64,000 nucleotides of DNA from Solirubrobacterales bacterium. Lineage in GTDB: Bacteria > Actinomycetota > Thermoleophilia > Solirubrobacterales > Solirubrobacteraceae. The translations under genes and the position numbers were made by a program. Shown here piece after piece: positions 7,236 to 16,658 of this stretch (the first letter of the stretch is position 1; the number at the start of each line of letters is the position of its first letter). The DNA lies in contig JAFAYV010000037.1 of assembly GCA_019240115.1 (NCBI GenBank), forward strand, positions 1-64,000, read 5' to 3'. Below the pieces are notes generated by a model. It saw only the letters and a program-made list of their open reading frames with translations, did no database searches and had not been told where the DNA came from.

Positions 7236-10200
7236 GCGAGACGAGCGAGCCCGTTCCACGTCGCTGTACGACCTGCCGATGATGCGCCTGCTGACCAAGC
7301 AGCTGCAGGAGCTGATCGTCGGCAGCTTTGCGGAGCGCTCGTACGGCTTCGGCGAGTACCTCGTCGTCGAGGGCGAGCCCGGCGATGCCTTCTACGTGCT
7401 CACCGAGGGGATGGCTCGCGTGATCCGCAAGGGTCCGGACGGCCGCGATGTGACGATCGACATCATGGGCCCCGGCGAGAGCTTCGGCGAAGCATCGCTG
7501 CTCGCCGACGTGCGTCGTAACAGCTCCGTACGCGCCAGTGAGCCGACGGCGGCGGTCCGGCTTGACGCTGCCGTGTTCCAGTCGCTGGTCCGTTTGCATC
7601 CGCAGATCGAGGAGCTGTTCCGGCGGCAGGGTCGTGCGCGCCGCCTCCAAGGCTTCCTCGCGCAGCACCCTGCGTTCGCGCGGCTGTCGCCCGACAAGGT
7701 CGCGATGCTGATCCAGTCGGGGCGCGAGGTGAGCTTCGCGGCCGGGCAGGCCGTCGTGACCGCGGGCGATGACGCGGACCGCTGGTGGGTGGTGGAGGAC
7801 GGCAGGTTGACGGTCTTCGAGGGCGTGGCCGCGACCCGGCGCAACCTCCGCTACCTCCGAACCGGTGACATCTTCGGCGAGATGGCGCTGGTTCTCGGCG
7901 GCACACGAACGGCCAGCATCGAGGCGACAAGCGACGTCCGGTCGCTCGAGTTTCCGCGGGAGGCGTTTGCAGCGCTTCGCGAAGACCCGACCTTCAATGC
8001 CCGGATCGAGGAGCGCGCGGCGATGTACGCGCGGGCCGCGGCGCGCGTCCCGCTCGACTTTCCCGAGCTGCAGGCCGGACCGTCCCCCGGCGTCGACGCG
8101 GAAACCTCCGCCGAGCCCGCGGCTGATGATGCTGACGAGAGCGTTGCCGAGGGTGTCGATCTGGCGGAGAGCGTCGAGCCGGCTCCCGCCTGGAGCCCAC
8201 CGCGACGGTTCCCCGTGGTCCGGCAGATCGACGAGGCCGATTGTGGCGCCGCGAGCGTCGCGATGCTCTGCCGCGCATTCGGTCACCACGTGTCGCTGAG
8301 CTACATCCGTCACGCCGTCGGCACCGGCCAGTCGGGCACGCGGCTGTCCGGGATCGTCAGGGGGGGCGATCAGATCGGACTCGACGTGACGGCGCTCAAG
8401 TCGTCAGCGAGGCGGATCGGAACGCTTCCGTTGCCGGCCATCATCCACTGGGGCGGGAATCATTGGGTGGTGCTCTACGCGGTGGAGTCGGACCGCGTCC
8501 GGATCGCTGACCCGGCCCGGGGCCTGCGGACCTTCGGGATGGAGGAGGTCGCGGAGAAGTGGTCGGGCTACGTGGCGACCGCGCGCCCGACCCCACGGCT
8601 CGCGGAGGCTCCCCGGGAAAGGCTCCAGATCCGCTGGTTGATGCCGTTTTTCGCTCCCCACCGCGGACGGCTGGTGGTGTCGTGCGTGGCGGCGCTCGTG
8701 GCCGCGGGCTTCCAGATGCTCCCACCGGTGCTCAGCCAGAACGTCATCAACGCGGTCACCGGACACCGAGGCGCTGGCCGGGTTGACCTGTTCGTCGCCA
8801 TCATGTTCGCGGTGCTCGTGCTGTCCGCAGGCGCATCGCTCCTGCAGCGGCGCCTGCTCGCCCGCATCGCTGTCGATCTCGACAGTGACACGCTTGACTT
8901 CGTCACCGGGCGCCTGCTGAACCTGCCCCTGTCCTACTTCGAGACGCGGCGCACCGGCGACATCGAGCGACGCCTGAACGGGCTGCGCCAGCTTCGCCAG
9001 CTGATGGTGCAGAACGTGCCCGGCGCACTCGCCGCGGCGGTGCAACTGCTGGTCACGCTGGTGATCATGTTCGCGTTCTCGTGGGTGATCGGGGTGGCAT
9101 TCCTGGCCACCATGCCGCTGTACGCGGCACTGATGCGCGTCTCCGCGACGCGGCTGCGACCGACGTTCGACAGCCTCGAAGAGGCCTACGGTCGCCACTC
9201 CTCCAAGCAGATCGACGCGATCAAGGGCATCGAGGCGGTCAAGACCGCCGGCGCGGAGCCGGGCATCCGCAACCGGATCCTCGACGAGTTCAAACGGCTG
9301 GCCGACAAGGTCTTCCACGCCGACTTCGTGCTCATGTCCTACACCGCCGCCGTGTCGCTGGTCGGGTTCCTGATCTTCGTGCTGTTTCTCTGGCTCGCGG
9401 CGCTGCTGGCGATCAACCATCAGATCACGATCGGAGGCGTCGTCGCGATCAACTCGCTCGTACTGTTGGCCAACGCCCCGATCATGATCCTGCTCAACAC
9501 CTGGGATCAGATGCAGATCGCCTCGGTGCTGCTCCAGCGGCTCCAAGATGTCCTCGAGCAGGAGCCAGAGCAACCATCGGACGGAGCCGGGCTGCGCCCG
9601 GTGCCGACTCTGAGCGGACGCCTGGAGTTGCGGCGGGTGGGTCAGTTCTACCGCGATACGCCGGACCGCCCGGTGCTCGAGGACGTGTCGTTCACACTCG
9701 AGCCCGGTATGTCGCTCGGGCTTGTCGGCCGCTCGGGATCGGGGAAATCGACGTTGCTGCGCTGCCTCTCCGGGTTGCTGGTCCCGACCAGCGGGACGAT
9801 TCTCTACGACGGGGTCGATCTGCGTGAGCTGCGCTGGAGCGAGCTGCGCCGCCGAATCGGGTTCGTCCTGCAGGAGCCATACCTGTTCGACGACACGGTC
9901 GCGGCCAACATCGCGCTCGGCGACGACCAGCCGGACTGGAACCGCGTACGCCGGGCCGCGGAGGTGGCAGCGGCGGCGGAGTTCATCGAGGAACTCGCGC
10001 TGGGATACATGACGCGCGTGGGCGACAGCGGCCTACGGCTCTCCGGCGGGCAGGCGCAACGGGTCGCGATCGCCCGGGCGCTCTACCACGAGCCTCCGGT
10101 GGTTCTGTTCGACGAAGCCACGAGCGCGCTCGACACCGAATCCGAGCGGGCGGTCAAGGAGAACCTCGACCGCGTCATGGCCGAGCGGACGACAGTGATC

Positions 10201-10347
10201 GTGGCCCACCGCCTCAGCACGGTCCGGGATGCCGATGTGATCGGGGTGCTTGACCATGGACGGCTGGTCGAATGGGGCAACCACGAGCAGCTGATGGCTC
10301 GCGAGGGGCTCTACTTCCACCTGAACATGGTCCAGGTGCAGGCGTGA
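7222..10347 (+). CDS. C39-peptidase ABC exporter with two cyclic-nucleotide-binding domains
   Basis: I start at ATG 7222, which gives 1041 residues; the longer track frame only adds shadow sequence. Two cNMP-binding domains come first (GEYLVVEGEPGDAFYVL and a second with GDIFGEMALVLGGTRTASIE). Then a C39 peptidase has its Cys in DEADCGAAS (about residue 341), its His in WGGNHWVVLY (about 414) and its Asp in IADPARG. A six-helix exporter domain and an ATPase domain follow, with Walker A GRSGSGKST (~836), signature LSGGQAQR and DEATSALD. This is the family that cuts double-glycine leaders during secretion of bacteriocins and lanthipeptides. The leaders encoded at 16-20 kb end in AGG or GGG, so they are the likely substrates. 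The cNMP domains suggest cAMP or cGMP gating, as in HetC-type exporters. Its stop overlaps the next start as GTGA. Confidence 0.93.
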   Translation: MTITERDERARSTSLYDLPMMRLLTKQLQELIVGSFAERSYGFGEYLVVEGEPGDAFYVLTEGMARVIRKGPDGRDVTIDIMGPGESFGEASLLADVRRNSSVRASEPTAAVRLDAAVFQSLVRLHPQIEELFRRQGRARRLQGFLAQHPAFARLSPDKVAMLIQSGREVSFAAGQAVVTAGDDADRWWVVEDGRLTVFEGVAATRRNLRYLRTGDIFGEMALVLGGTRTASIEATSDVRSLEFPREAFAALREDPTFNARIEERAAMYARAAARVPLDFPELQAGPSPGVDAETSAEPAADDADESVAEGVDLAESVEPAPAWSPPRRFPVVRQIDEADCGAASVAMLCRAFGHHVSLSYIRHAVGTGQSGTRLSGIVRGGDQIGLDVTALKSSARRIGTLPLPAIIHWGGNHWVVLYAVESDRVRIADPARGLRTFGMEEVAEKWSGYVATARPTPRLAEAPRERLQIRWLMPFFAPHRGRLVVSCVAALVAAGFQMLPPVLSQNVINAVTGHRGAGRVDLFVAIMFAVLVLSAGASLLQRRLLARIAVDLDSDTLDFVTGRLLNLPLSYFETRRTGDIERRLNGLRQLRQLMVQNVPGALAAAVQLLVTLVIMFAFSWVIGVAFLATMPLYAALMRVSATRLRPTFDSLEEAYGRHSSKQIDAIKGIEAVKTAGAEPGIRNRILDEFKRLADKVFHADFVLMSYTAAVSLVGFLIFVLFLWLAALLAINHQITIGGVVAINSLVLLANAPIMILLNTWDQMQIASVLLQRLQDVLEQEPEQPSDGAGLRPVPTLSGRLELRRVGQFYRDTPDRPVLEDVSFTLEPGMSLGLVGRSGSGKSTLLRCLSGLLVPTSGTILYDGVDLRELRWSELRRRIGFVLQEPYLFDDTVAANIALGDDQPDWNRVRRAAEVAAAAEFIEELALGYMTRVGDSGLRLSGGQAQRVAIARALYHEPPVVLFDEATSALDTESERAVKENLDRVMAERTTVIVAHRLSTVRDADVIGVLDHGRLVEWGNHEQLMAREGLYFHLNMVQVQA

Positions 10348-12419
10348 ACGCGCGCGCGACGGTGCCGGCAGCAGGCGCGCCGGAGGTCCCGCCACCGGCG
10401 CCGGGTGAGCAGGTCGGCGGCCTGTCGCTCGGGGCGCCTATCACGGCGGGCGTCGAGACCCGCGTCCACCGTGCGCGCACCGCGGACGGTGCGGGCGCGG
10501 CGCTGAAGCTGGCGCACGGCGACTCCGCGTGCCGAGCGCTCGTCCACGAGGAGCGCGTATTGAGGTGCTTGCCGGCCGGCCCGTGGCCGGCGGTGATCGG
10601 GGCGGGGGTCAGTGCGGGGTGGGACTACGTCGCGCTGTCGTGGGTTCCCGGAGCCGACGTTCGCGCCGTCGCCACCGAACTACGCCTGGAGGGCTCCCGG
10701 CGGGGGCTGGCGCGGCTGTGCGCCGACGTCGCGACGGCGTATGCGAGGTTGCACGCATGCGGGGTGCTGCACGGCACGGTGCATCCCCGCAACGTTCGCG
10801 TCGACGGCGACGGCTCGGTCGGGCTGCTGGATTTCGCAGCCGCATCGGTCGCGGCGGTCAGCATCGGCGTGGACCCGACGGACGCGGCCGGTGCCGCACC
10901 ACGTGGTATTGCACTCAGCGCGCTGAGTGCGCCGGAGCACGCCGCTGCCATGGATCGAGGAGAGCCGTTCCAGCCCACGGCCGAATCCGAGCAGCATGCA
11001 CTTGCCGCGCTGCTGTACCTGACGGTCACCGGCTGTCTGTATGCCGCGCTGCCGGGGACGCGGGCCGCGCTGGCTCGGGCGCTTCCCGAGGCCGGCCCGC
11101 TGCCGTTTGCCGAGCAGGGCGTGGCCCCCTGGCGGCAGCTGGAGGAGGTTCTTGCGCGGGGCCTGGCCCGCGAGGCGCGCCGGCGGCACCCAAGCCTGAG
11201 CGAGTTCGCGGCGGCGTTGAGTGCGGTGGCCGACGCGACAGCGGACCCGCGGAGCGTCATCCGGTCCCGGCCGGTCGGCGTACCGCTGTCCCGAATGCTC
11301 GACGATTTCGCTCGCGAAGCACGCGAACCCGGTGACCGCCCGCCGCTTCCGGCGCCGACGTGCTCGGTCAACTACGGGGCAGCCGGCATCGCCTTCGCGC
11401 TGTACCGCATCTGGAAGGCCACCGCAGACACCGCGTGGCTCCGCTCGGCCGAGGCGTGGCTGGCGTACGCCGAGCGCGTTCAGCAGAGCGCATCCGCCTT
11501 CGCGGACGGGGGTGAGATCACCCCATCCACGGTGGGCACGGTCACGCCGTATCACTCGGTGAGCGGGCTGGCGGCCGTGCGGGCGTTCGTCGATCGCGCC
11601 ACCGGCAATCCCGATGGTCAGCACGCCGCGATCGACCGGTTCTGTGCGTCGGTGCGCCAACCATGCGCCAGCCTCGACCTGACCCTCGGGCGGTCCTCGG
11701 TGCTGCTGTTCTCAGCATTGCTGCTCGCCTCGGCTGACCCGAACCGCTCAGCCACCCAACGCCTGCGCGAGCAGGGCGACACGCTCTGCCACGAGATCTG
11801 GGCCGAGCTTCCCAGCCGGGAGATCCGCTACAACGGGATCGCCCACGGCTGGGCCGGGATCGCGTACGCAGCCCTCAGGTGGACACGCGCGCGCGGGCTG
11901 CCGCCGCCACCGGGGGTGGCCGGCGTGCTCGAGCGGCTCGTCGCCGCGGCGGAGCCGTATGGGCGGGGCCGTTACTGGCCGGTGGGCTCCTCGCCGGACG
12001 CTGTCCGTGCCTACTTGACCGGTTGGTGCCACGGTCATGCGGGGTACGTGTTCCTGTGGAACCTGGCCCACGTGATCTACGGCGAGCGTGCGTTCGCCGA
12101 GCTGGCCGAAGGCGCGGCACGCTTGACGGTCGATCGTGGCATTCAGCCCGCGAACATCACCAGCCTCTGCTGTGGCACCGCGGGTGCGGTCTATGCCGTG
12201 CTCAACCATCATCGCGCCACCGGCGAGGAGATCTGGCGCGCGCGTGCGCAGCGACTGGCGGAGGACAGCGCCCGTGAGCCCGTGCTGGCGCCCGATGTGA
12301 CCTCGCCGCTGAGCCTGTACAAAGGTCACGCCGGCTTGGCGCTGCTCGCCGCCGAGCTCGAGCGGACGGAGCTGGCCGCGATGCCGCTGTTCGAGCTCGA
12401 GCCGCCGGGCCGCTCCTGA
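10344..12419 (+). CDS. Kinase-like/LanC-like lanthionine cyclase fusion
   Basis: The GTG at 10344 (GTGA overlap with the exporter) gives 691 residues. Residues ~25-290 form a protein-kinase-like fold: a VAIK-type Lys in ALKLAHG, a degraded catalytic loop LHGTVHPRN where the usual Asp is Thr, and LLDFAAAS for DFG. Residues ~340-690 are a LanC toroid with its repeats: GIAHGWAG (His ~500), GWCHGHAG (Cys ~562), SLCCGTAG (Cys ~609 and ~610) and LYKGHAG. The CCG in place of CHG implies a three-cysteine zinc site, as reported for the ProcM-type cyclases of broad substrate range. No lyase domain is present, so it differs from class III/IV LanKC or LanL. Dehydration must come from the adjacent LanB. 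The kinase-like part could bind the leader or phosphorylate the substrate; its missing Asp argues for binding only. Confidence 0.88.
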   Translation: MNARATVPAAGAPEVPPPAPGEQVGGLSLGAPITAGVETRVHRARTADGAGAALKLAHGDSACRALVHEERVLRCLPAGPWPAVIGAGVSAGWDYVALSWVPGADVRAVATELRLEGSRRGLARLCADVATAYARLHACGVLHGTVHPRNVRVDGDGSVGLLDFAAASVAAVSIGVDPTDAAGAAPRGIALSALSAPEHAAAMDRGEPFQPTAESEQHALAALLYLTVTGCLYAALPGTRAALARALPEAGPLPFAEQGVAPWRQLEEVLARGLAREARRRHPSLSEFAAALSAVADATADPRSVIRSRPVGVPLSRMLDDFAREAREPGDRPPLPAPTCSVNYGAAGIAFALYRIWKATADTAWLRSAEAWLAYAERVQQSASAFADGGEITPSTVGTVTPYHSVSGLAAVRAFVDRATGNPDGQHAAIDRFCASVRQPCASLDLTLGRSSVLLFSALLLASADPNRSATQRLREQGDTLCHEIWAELPSREIRYNGIAHGWAGIAYAALRWTRARGLPPPPGVAGVLERLVAAAEPYGRGRYWPVGSSPDAVRAYLTGWCHGHAGYVFLWNLAHVIYGERAFAELAEGAARLTVDRGIQPANITSLCCGTAGAVYAVLNHHRATGEEIWRARAQRLAEDSAREPVLAPDVTSPLSLYKGHAGLALLAAELERTELAAMPLFELEPPGRS

Positions 12420-15400
12420 GCGCGCTGGCGCTCGCGGGCGAGGCGGCCCTCGTAGACGCGAGCCAGGGCATCGTGGACCCGGAGCTCATCGAGCCCGCCG
12501 CCATCGCGGAGCAGCCGGTTCACGAACATGTGCGCGAGCGAGCAGACAACATCGTCGAGCGGACGCTCGAGCACGCCCTCGTCGGCCAGCGCGCGCAGCC
12601 GCCGGAGGATCGGCGTCAGGCGCTGTGCGCGCTCGTGGAGCGCACCGATCACCGGATCGGATCCGACGTCGGAGCGATCGACCGCCGCGACGACGTCTGC
12701 GACCTGCGCGCGCTCCGCGCGCTCCTGCTTCCCGAGCAGCTTCGCGCGGGGACCGGTGAAGCCGCGAGTTGACGGCTCGCTCAGCGCCCCGCAGCACCGA
12801 TGCTGTTCAACCGGATCGAGCGTCGAGCACGCGTACAGAGATGCCAGGCTGGCCACGGCCAGGTGGCGGCGCTCGCGGATCGAGGAGCCACCGCTCAGGA
12901 TCTTGATCACCGCGTCGGCATCGGCCTCGGCCGCCCGCTCCATCAGCTCCACGCCGTCGAGACCACCGTAGCGCTCGACCTCGCGCTCGTAGGTGTCAAG
13001 TGCCACCCGGTAGAGAAGCCCATCCTCGAGTGCCGGCGTCACCGCGGCCTGCAGCGCCGCGCGGACCTCGTTGCCGAGACGTTCCGGCGTTCCGTGCAGC
13101 CGGACACGCAGATGTCGGGCCGGGTCGCCATAACGGATGAAGAACCACCCGTCGATCCAATCCGCGTGGCGGACGCGCTGCACGAGTGGTGCGACGACGT
13201 CGGTGAGCACGCGGTCCGCGAGCGCGGCGGGACCGTACAGGCTCGCGAACAGCCACTCCGATCCAGGGGCGAACCGCCGTCTGGCCTCCGCGACCGGCGT
13301 GGGCGGCGGACGGCGGCGCGGCCGGGAGGCCGGCTGCGGGGGGCGAAGGAACGGGACGTGCAGGAGATTGGAGTAACCGCCGCCGGCGCCGCGGACGGGA
13401 CTGCCGCCGTCCACCTCGCTCCACGGTGTCTCCCGCAGCCTGACGACGGGCAGCTCCTTGGCGGCGGCGAGAAACGCCTCCACGCTGAGGACGTTGTCGA
13501 AGTCGACCACGAGCGCGCTCTTGGGATGGTCAAAGCTGACGACCCTCGGCACGCCACGGTCCGCGCGCCAGTGTTGCAGACGCCGCCAACCAGCCGCCTC
13601 GGTGGACGGCGCGATCCGGACAAGCTCGGCGGCGCCGATGTTCCAGCGACGCAGCGACAGAATCGACCGCCCGTCCGTGACGCGAGGAAGATCGGGAAGA
13701 TCGCCCATGGCTTCCCACGACCATCGCGGCCGGACGGTTCCCTGCATGCTGATCGCGTGCAGCAGCCGCACGGCCGGCAGCGAGATCCATTGGAAGTTCA
13801 TCGCGCTCGTGCACGACGGCATCACCTGGCATCCGAGCCTGGCCGAATGCAGCAGGACCTCGCGACCGTCCACCGAGACGAGCAGATCGGCCGGCTCGAG
13901 CACGCGTGAGGCGAGCGCACCCGACGCGCCGCCGTAGTCGATCTCCCATCCGCGCAGGGTCGGGCGGTGGGTGACGCTCAGCCCCCAGTCGGTTTCGGGC
14001 GAGACCGCCAGCTCGGCGAAGATCACCCCAGGCTTGAGCAGCTCCTCTCGCCGCAGGTGATCTCGAACGAGCCGCTCAAGATGGCCGTCGCCGTGACAAA
14101 ACCGGCCGAGCATCCTCGCCCCGGACGGGCCGTCCACGCCGGGCTCCACGAGGCGAAAGTCGCCCGCGTCGACGGCCTCATCGTCGCGGGCAAGCAAACC
14201 GGCCGCGACCACAAACGCGTCCGGCAGCGGCCGCGGCGACTCGGCGGCGAGCGCCGTGATGTCGGCCCCCGACAGCTCGACCGCCCCCGAGCGCAGTCCC
14301 CGCGCCACCAGCTCGAGCAGCGCCGCCCGGCGCGCGGCGGGCATCTCCGCCGGGGCCTGCTGCTGGCTCGACGAGTCGCCCAATGGCACGCCGAAATCAG
14401 GATCCAGAGCCTCCAGCAGCGGCACCGCGCGCGTGGCGAAGCGCCGCTCGAAGCTCTCCCTGAACTCGCGCAAGGCGTCGTGAGGGACCGGGGCGACGCT
14501 GGCGAGCAGCTCGGCGACGCGGTACAGCTCACCGCGCACCCGCCCCGAGAGCGCGACTCGCTGCGGACGGACGGTGTCGACCTGCACGCAATGGCGCCGG
14601 CTCACCCTCACCCCGGTCGGCTCGATCGCGCCCGCCACCTCCTCGATGGTCGCGCGGCCCACTCTGCCTGCCCCCTGCACCGCGCGCATCGCCTCCGCCA
14701 CGGCGTCGCGCTCCGCCCCGGCGTCCGGGATCGCTGCTAGCACCGCCATTGCCTGATCAGCCGGCTCCTCCCCGGTGACCGCGAGCCGCGCCACAGGGAT
14801 CAAAAAGTCACGCGCGGCCAGCCGGCGCACGAGCCCCGCCGCGCGCTCTGGGTCGACGCCGCCGGCCGTGAGCGCGGCGACCAGGTGGGACATGCTGATG
14901 CCACTCCCCGCCAGGGCGAGCGCTGACTGCACCTCCGGGCTCGGCCCGAAGGCGACCAGCCGGTGGTGGTTGCCATCGCCGCTCCGCGCCGCCACCCGCA
15001 ACCTCCCGCCGGCGCGATACACCGCCGGGTTGGCGCGCACGACCAGCGCGCCCGCGTCGGCCGCCGCATCGCTCGCCCGGCGCACCAGCGCCTGGAGAAG
15101 TCCGGGGTCAACCCGGGCCCGGAGCTCGAGCTCGCCGTGCACGTCGATCACCAGCCGGCTCGGGCCGTCGAAGCTGCCGTGGGAGTAGGCGCCGGTGAGG
15201 CCCGCCAGATCAGGTCGCGACGCGCACCGCGTCAGAAAACGGACCAGCGAGCGCTCCGCGGAGCGGTGCCGTCGATCGGCCGGATCCGCTCGCCATCGCT
15301 CCACGCCCTCCGCCAGCTCGCTCGATGACAGCTCCAGCGCAGACCTCAGGTTCGGATCGCTTGCGAGCCGCGCCAGGCGCTCCCGCAGCACGACGCGGTC

Positions 15401-15541
15401 GGCCTGCAGCGACCGCTCCAGCTCACCGTCGTCCGCCGCGCACGCGCCGGCAGCGCGGAGGCCGCTGCCCCAGCCCATGAGAAACCGCCACGGCAGCAGC
15501 GGCGTGCGCAAGACAAAGAAGTCAGCGACGGCGGCTTCCAT
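12326..15541 (-). CDS. lanB: LanB-type lanthipeptide dehydratase (full length)
   Basis: The 1071-residue protein has the two parts of a class I dehydratase in one chain. The N-terminal glutamylation domain begins DFFVLRTPLLPWR, with the Arg that LanB proteins conserve. The C-terminal ~300 residues are the glutamate-elimination domain, with FFIRYGDPARHLRVRLHG and the late His motif SLAHMFVNRLL. These enzymes use glutamyl-tRNA to dehydrate Ser/Thr in precursor peptides. It is convergent with the LanC fusion, and the two coding ends overlap by 94 bases; its last ~30 residues are Ser/Ala-rich and dispensable-looking. It is divergent from the first precursor, across a 327-base region with a perfect palindrome. 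A deleted second copy lies at 17.56-17.87 kb. Confidence 0.92.
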   Translation of the reverse strand: MEAAVADFFVLRTPLLPWRFLMGWGSGLRAAGACAADDGELERSLQADRVVLRERLARLASDPNLRSALELSSSELAEGVERWRADPADRRHRSAERSLVRFLTRCASRPDLAGLTGAYSHGSFDGPSRLVIDVHGELELRARVDPGLLQALVRRASDAAADAGALVVRANPAVYRAGGRLRVAARSGDGNHHRLVAFGPSPEVQSALALAGSGISMSHLVAALTAGGVDPERAAGLVRRLAARDFLIPVARLAVTGEEPADQAMAVLAAIPDAGAERDAVAEAMRAVQGAGRVGRATIEEVAGAIEPTGVRVSRRHCVQVDTVRPQRVALSGRVRGELYRVAELLASVAPVPHDALREFRESFERRFATRAVPLLEALDPDFGVPLGDSSSQQQAPAEMPAARRAALLELVARGLRSGAVELSGADITALAAESPRPLPDAFVVAAGLLARDDEAVDAGDFRLVEPGVDGPSGARMLGRFCHGDGHLERLVRDHLRREELLKPGVIFAELAVSPETDWGLSVTHRPTLRGWEIDYGGASGALASRVLEPADLLVSVDGREVLLHSARLGCQVMPSCTSAMNFQWISLPAVRLLHAISMQGTVRPRWSWEAMGDLPDLPRVTDGRSILSLRRWNIGAAELVRIAPSTEAAGWRRLQHWRADRGVPRVVSFDHPKSALVVDFDNVLSVEAFLAAAKELPVVRLRETPWSEVDGGSPVRGAGGGYSNLLHVPFLRPPQPASRPRRRPPPTPVAEARRRFAPGSEWLFASLYGPAALADRVLTDVVAPLVQRVRHADWIDGWFFIRYGDPARHLRVRLHGTPERLGNEVRAALQAAVTPALEDGLLYRVALDTYEREVERYGGLDGVELMERAAEADADAVIKILSGGSSIRERRHLAVASLASLYACSTLDPVEQHRCCGALSEPSTRGFTGPRAKLLGKQERAERAQVADVVAAVDRSDVGSDPVIGALHERAQRLTPILRRLRALADEGVLERPLDDVVCSLAHMFVNRLLRDGGGLDELRVHDALARVYEGRLARERQRAQERPGGSSSNSGIAASSVRSSSAASSAKPA

Positions 15542-15668
15542 GTCCGGCGCAGGCTAGACGGCATGGTCAGCGGCCGCATCGGACGCACCCCTCGGAACTT
15601 CACGCGCGAGGGACCTGAAGATAGCGATCGGGCGCGGCGCATTTCATAGGGTGGGTCCTGGTCAAAGT

Positions 15669-15686
15669 TCGGGCTGCGCAGCCCGA
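15669..15686. promoter_or_regulatory. Perfect 18-bp palindrome in the lanB/precursor divergent region
   Basis: TCGGGCTGCGCAGCCCGA reads the same on both strands. It sits 128 bases upstream of lanB and 183 bases upstream of the first precursor, within a block (ATTTCATAGGGTGGGTCC onward) that is duplicated at 17.78-17.84 kb. It is a candidate operator for divergent control; a cruciform or terminator role is possible. Confidence 0.5.
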
Positions 15687-15868
15687 TGCGCCGCAGGCGT
15701 GGCCGGCGGTACGGTGTCGAAGCACAAGCGACGGGCGCCTGAATCGTGGCGCCGGGTGTGGCAATCGTCAGTCGCGAGCAACAGGCCAACGTCGTTGGCG
15801 GTTCCGGCTCCGCCCACTGATGATTTTCGCGGGCCACACCCCACGACCCGAACCACACAGGAGGGCCG

Positions 15869-16028
15869 ATGGCAGAGAACCACGTACACCCGAGCCCGAG
15901 CAACGGCACTCGGACGAGGACGAGCTGGAGGACCTGAAAGCTCCGCCGACAGCCAGGACGAAGTAGTCGGTGGCGCTGACACGTGCGCCCCCGAGACCTG
16001 TCATGCCATCACAAACCCTCCCGATTAG
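15869..16028 (+). pseudogene. Frameshifted RiPP precursor relic 1
   Basis: Begins ATGGCAGAGAACCACG after an AGGAG-type site. Aligned with intact precursors it lacks one base after codon 4 and another in the AAAGCTCC-GCC stretch, so start, leader and core lie in three frames. The leader end and core are still readable: DSQDEVVGG then ADTCAPETCHAITNPPD. It precedes the intact precursor at 16189. Confidence 0.75.
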
Positions 16029-16035
16029 GCGCCAC

Positions 16036-16054
16036 AGACGCGGGCAGTGCGTCT
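16036..16054 (+). terminator. Stem-loop after precursor relic 1
   Basis: AGACGC-GGGCAGT-GCGTCT, a 6-bp stem with 7-base loop, just after the precursor stop. Equivalent AGACGC/GCGTCT stems follow other precursors, so it is a conserved 3' element; no T-run follows, so attenuation, transcript stabilisation or termination are all possible. Confidence 0.4.
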
Positions 16055-16188
16055 TCAGGTTCTCAGACTGCACTGTCACTTGCCTGACTCAGACCTGTTC
16101 GGCTGAAACGACGCTCGGCCCAACGTTTGATGGATGTCTCCGAGCGCCGCAGCACAACGGAACACCAACGCAGCACGTAGGAGGACCG

Positions 16189-16374
16189 ATGGAAGAGAAG
16201 CCCGGTACACCCGAGCCCGATAAGGAGGAACAGCATTCGGACGAGGAGGAGGTGGAGGACCTGAGAGCTCCCGCCGATAGCCAGGAGGGAGTAGGCGGCG
16301 GCTGCGGGGGCGGGGAAACGTGCTACGACACGTGCCACGGGACCGAAAGCGACGTCTGTGTGCGGCTCGAGTAG
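16189..16374 (+). CDS. RiPP (lanthipeptide-like) precursor peptide, 61 aa
   Basis: The ATG follows GTAGGAGGACCG, a strong ribosome site. The N-terminal ~37 residues are an acidic leader (EKPGTPEPD, then EEVEDLRAPADSQEGVGGG) shared with the other precursors. The core after the glycines is GCGGGETCYDTCHGTESDVC plus four residues, with four Cys and four Ser/Thr, a balance suited to (methyl)lanthionine rings. The double-glycine end fits cleavage by the C39 exporter at 7222, and the dehydratase and cyclase would act on the core. The core contains Asp residues, possible targets of the beta-hydroxylase downstream. Product structure is inference. Confidence 0.85.
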   Translation: MEEKPGTPEPDKEEQHSDEEEVEDLRAPADSQEGVGGGCGGGETCYDTCHGTESDVCVRLE

Positions 16375-16444
16375 ACGCGTACCCGCGAGCGGCGCGACTA
16401 CCCGGTTGTCAAACTGCATGGCCACTTGCTTGGAATTCGCCATA

Positions 16445-16518
16445 CCCAGGAGGAAGTACGGCGGCGGCCAGGACACGTGCTTGAAGACCCGTGGGGGACG
16501 CACACGCCCTCGATTAGA
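16445..16518 (+). pseudogene. Precursor relic 2 (leader end and core only)
   Basis: CCCAGGAGGAAGTACGGCGGCGG matches the QEEV.GG end of the leader in other precursors, and a stop followed by the usual ACGCC flank closes it. The readable core frame is GGGQDTCLKT. The first two-thirds of the gene is missing and no start is present. Confidence 0.6.
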
Positions 16519-16543
16519 CGCCACAACCGCGAGCGGTGCGTCT
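16516..16543 (+). terminator. Stem-loop after precursor relic 2
   Basis: The stem AGACGC/GCGTCT begins at the A of the stop codon and encloses a second stem CCGC-GA-GCGG. It is the strongest of the conserved 3' hairpins in the array. Confidence 0.45.
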
Positions 16544-16658
16544 ACCGGGTTCTCGGACTGCACCGTCACATGGCCTGACCTGGACCCGGGGCGGGTGACA
16601 CAGGGTTCGGACCAGAACTGATGGATGTGTTCCGAGCCACGACCACATAGGAGAGCCG

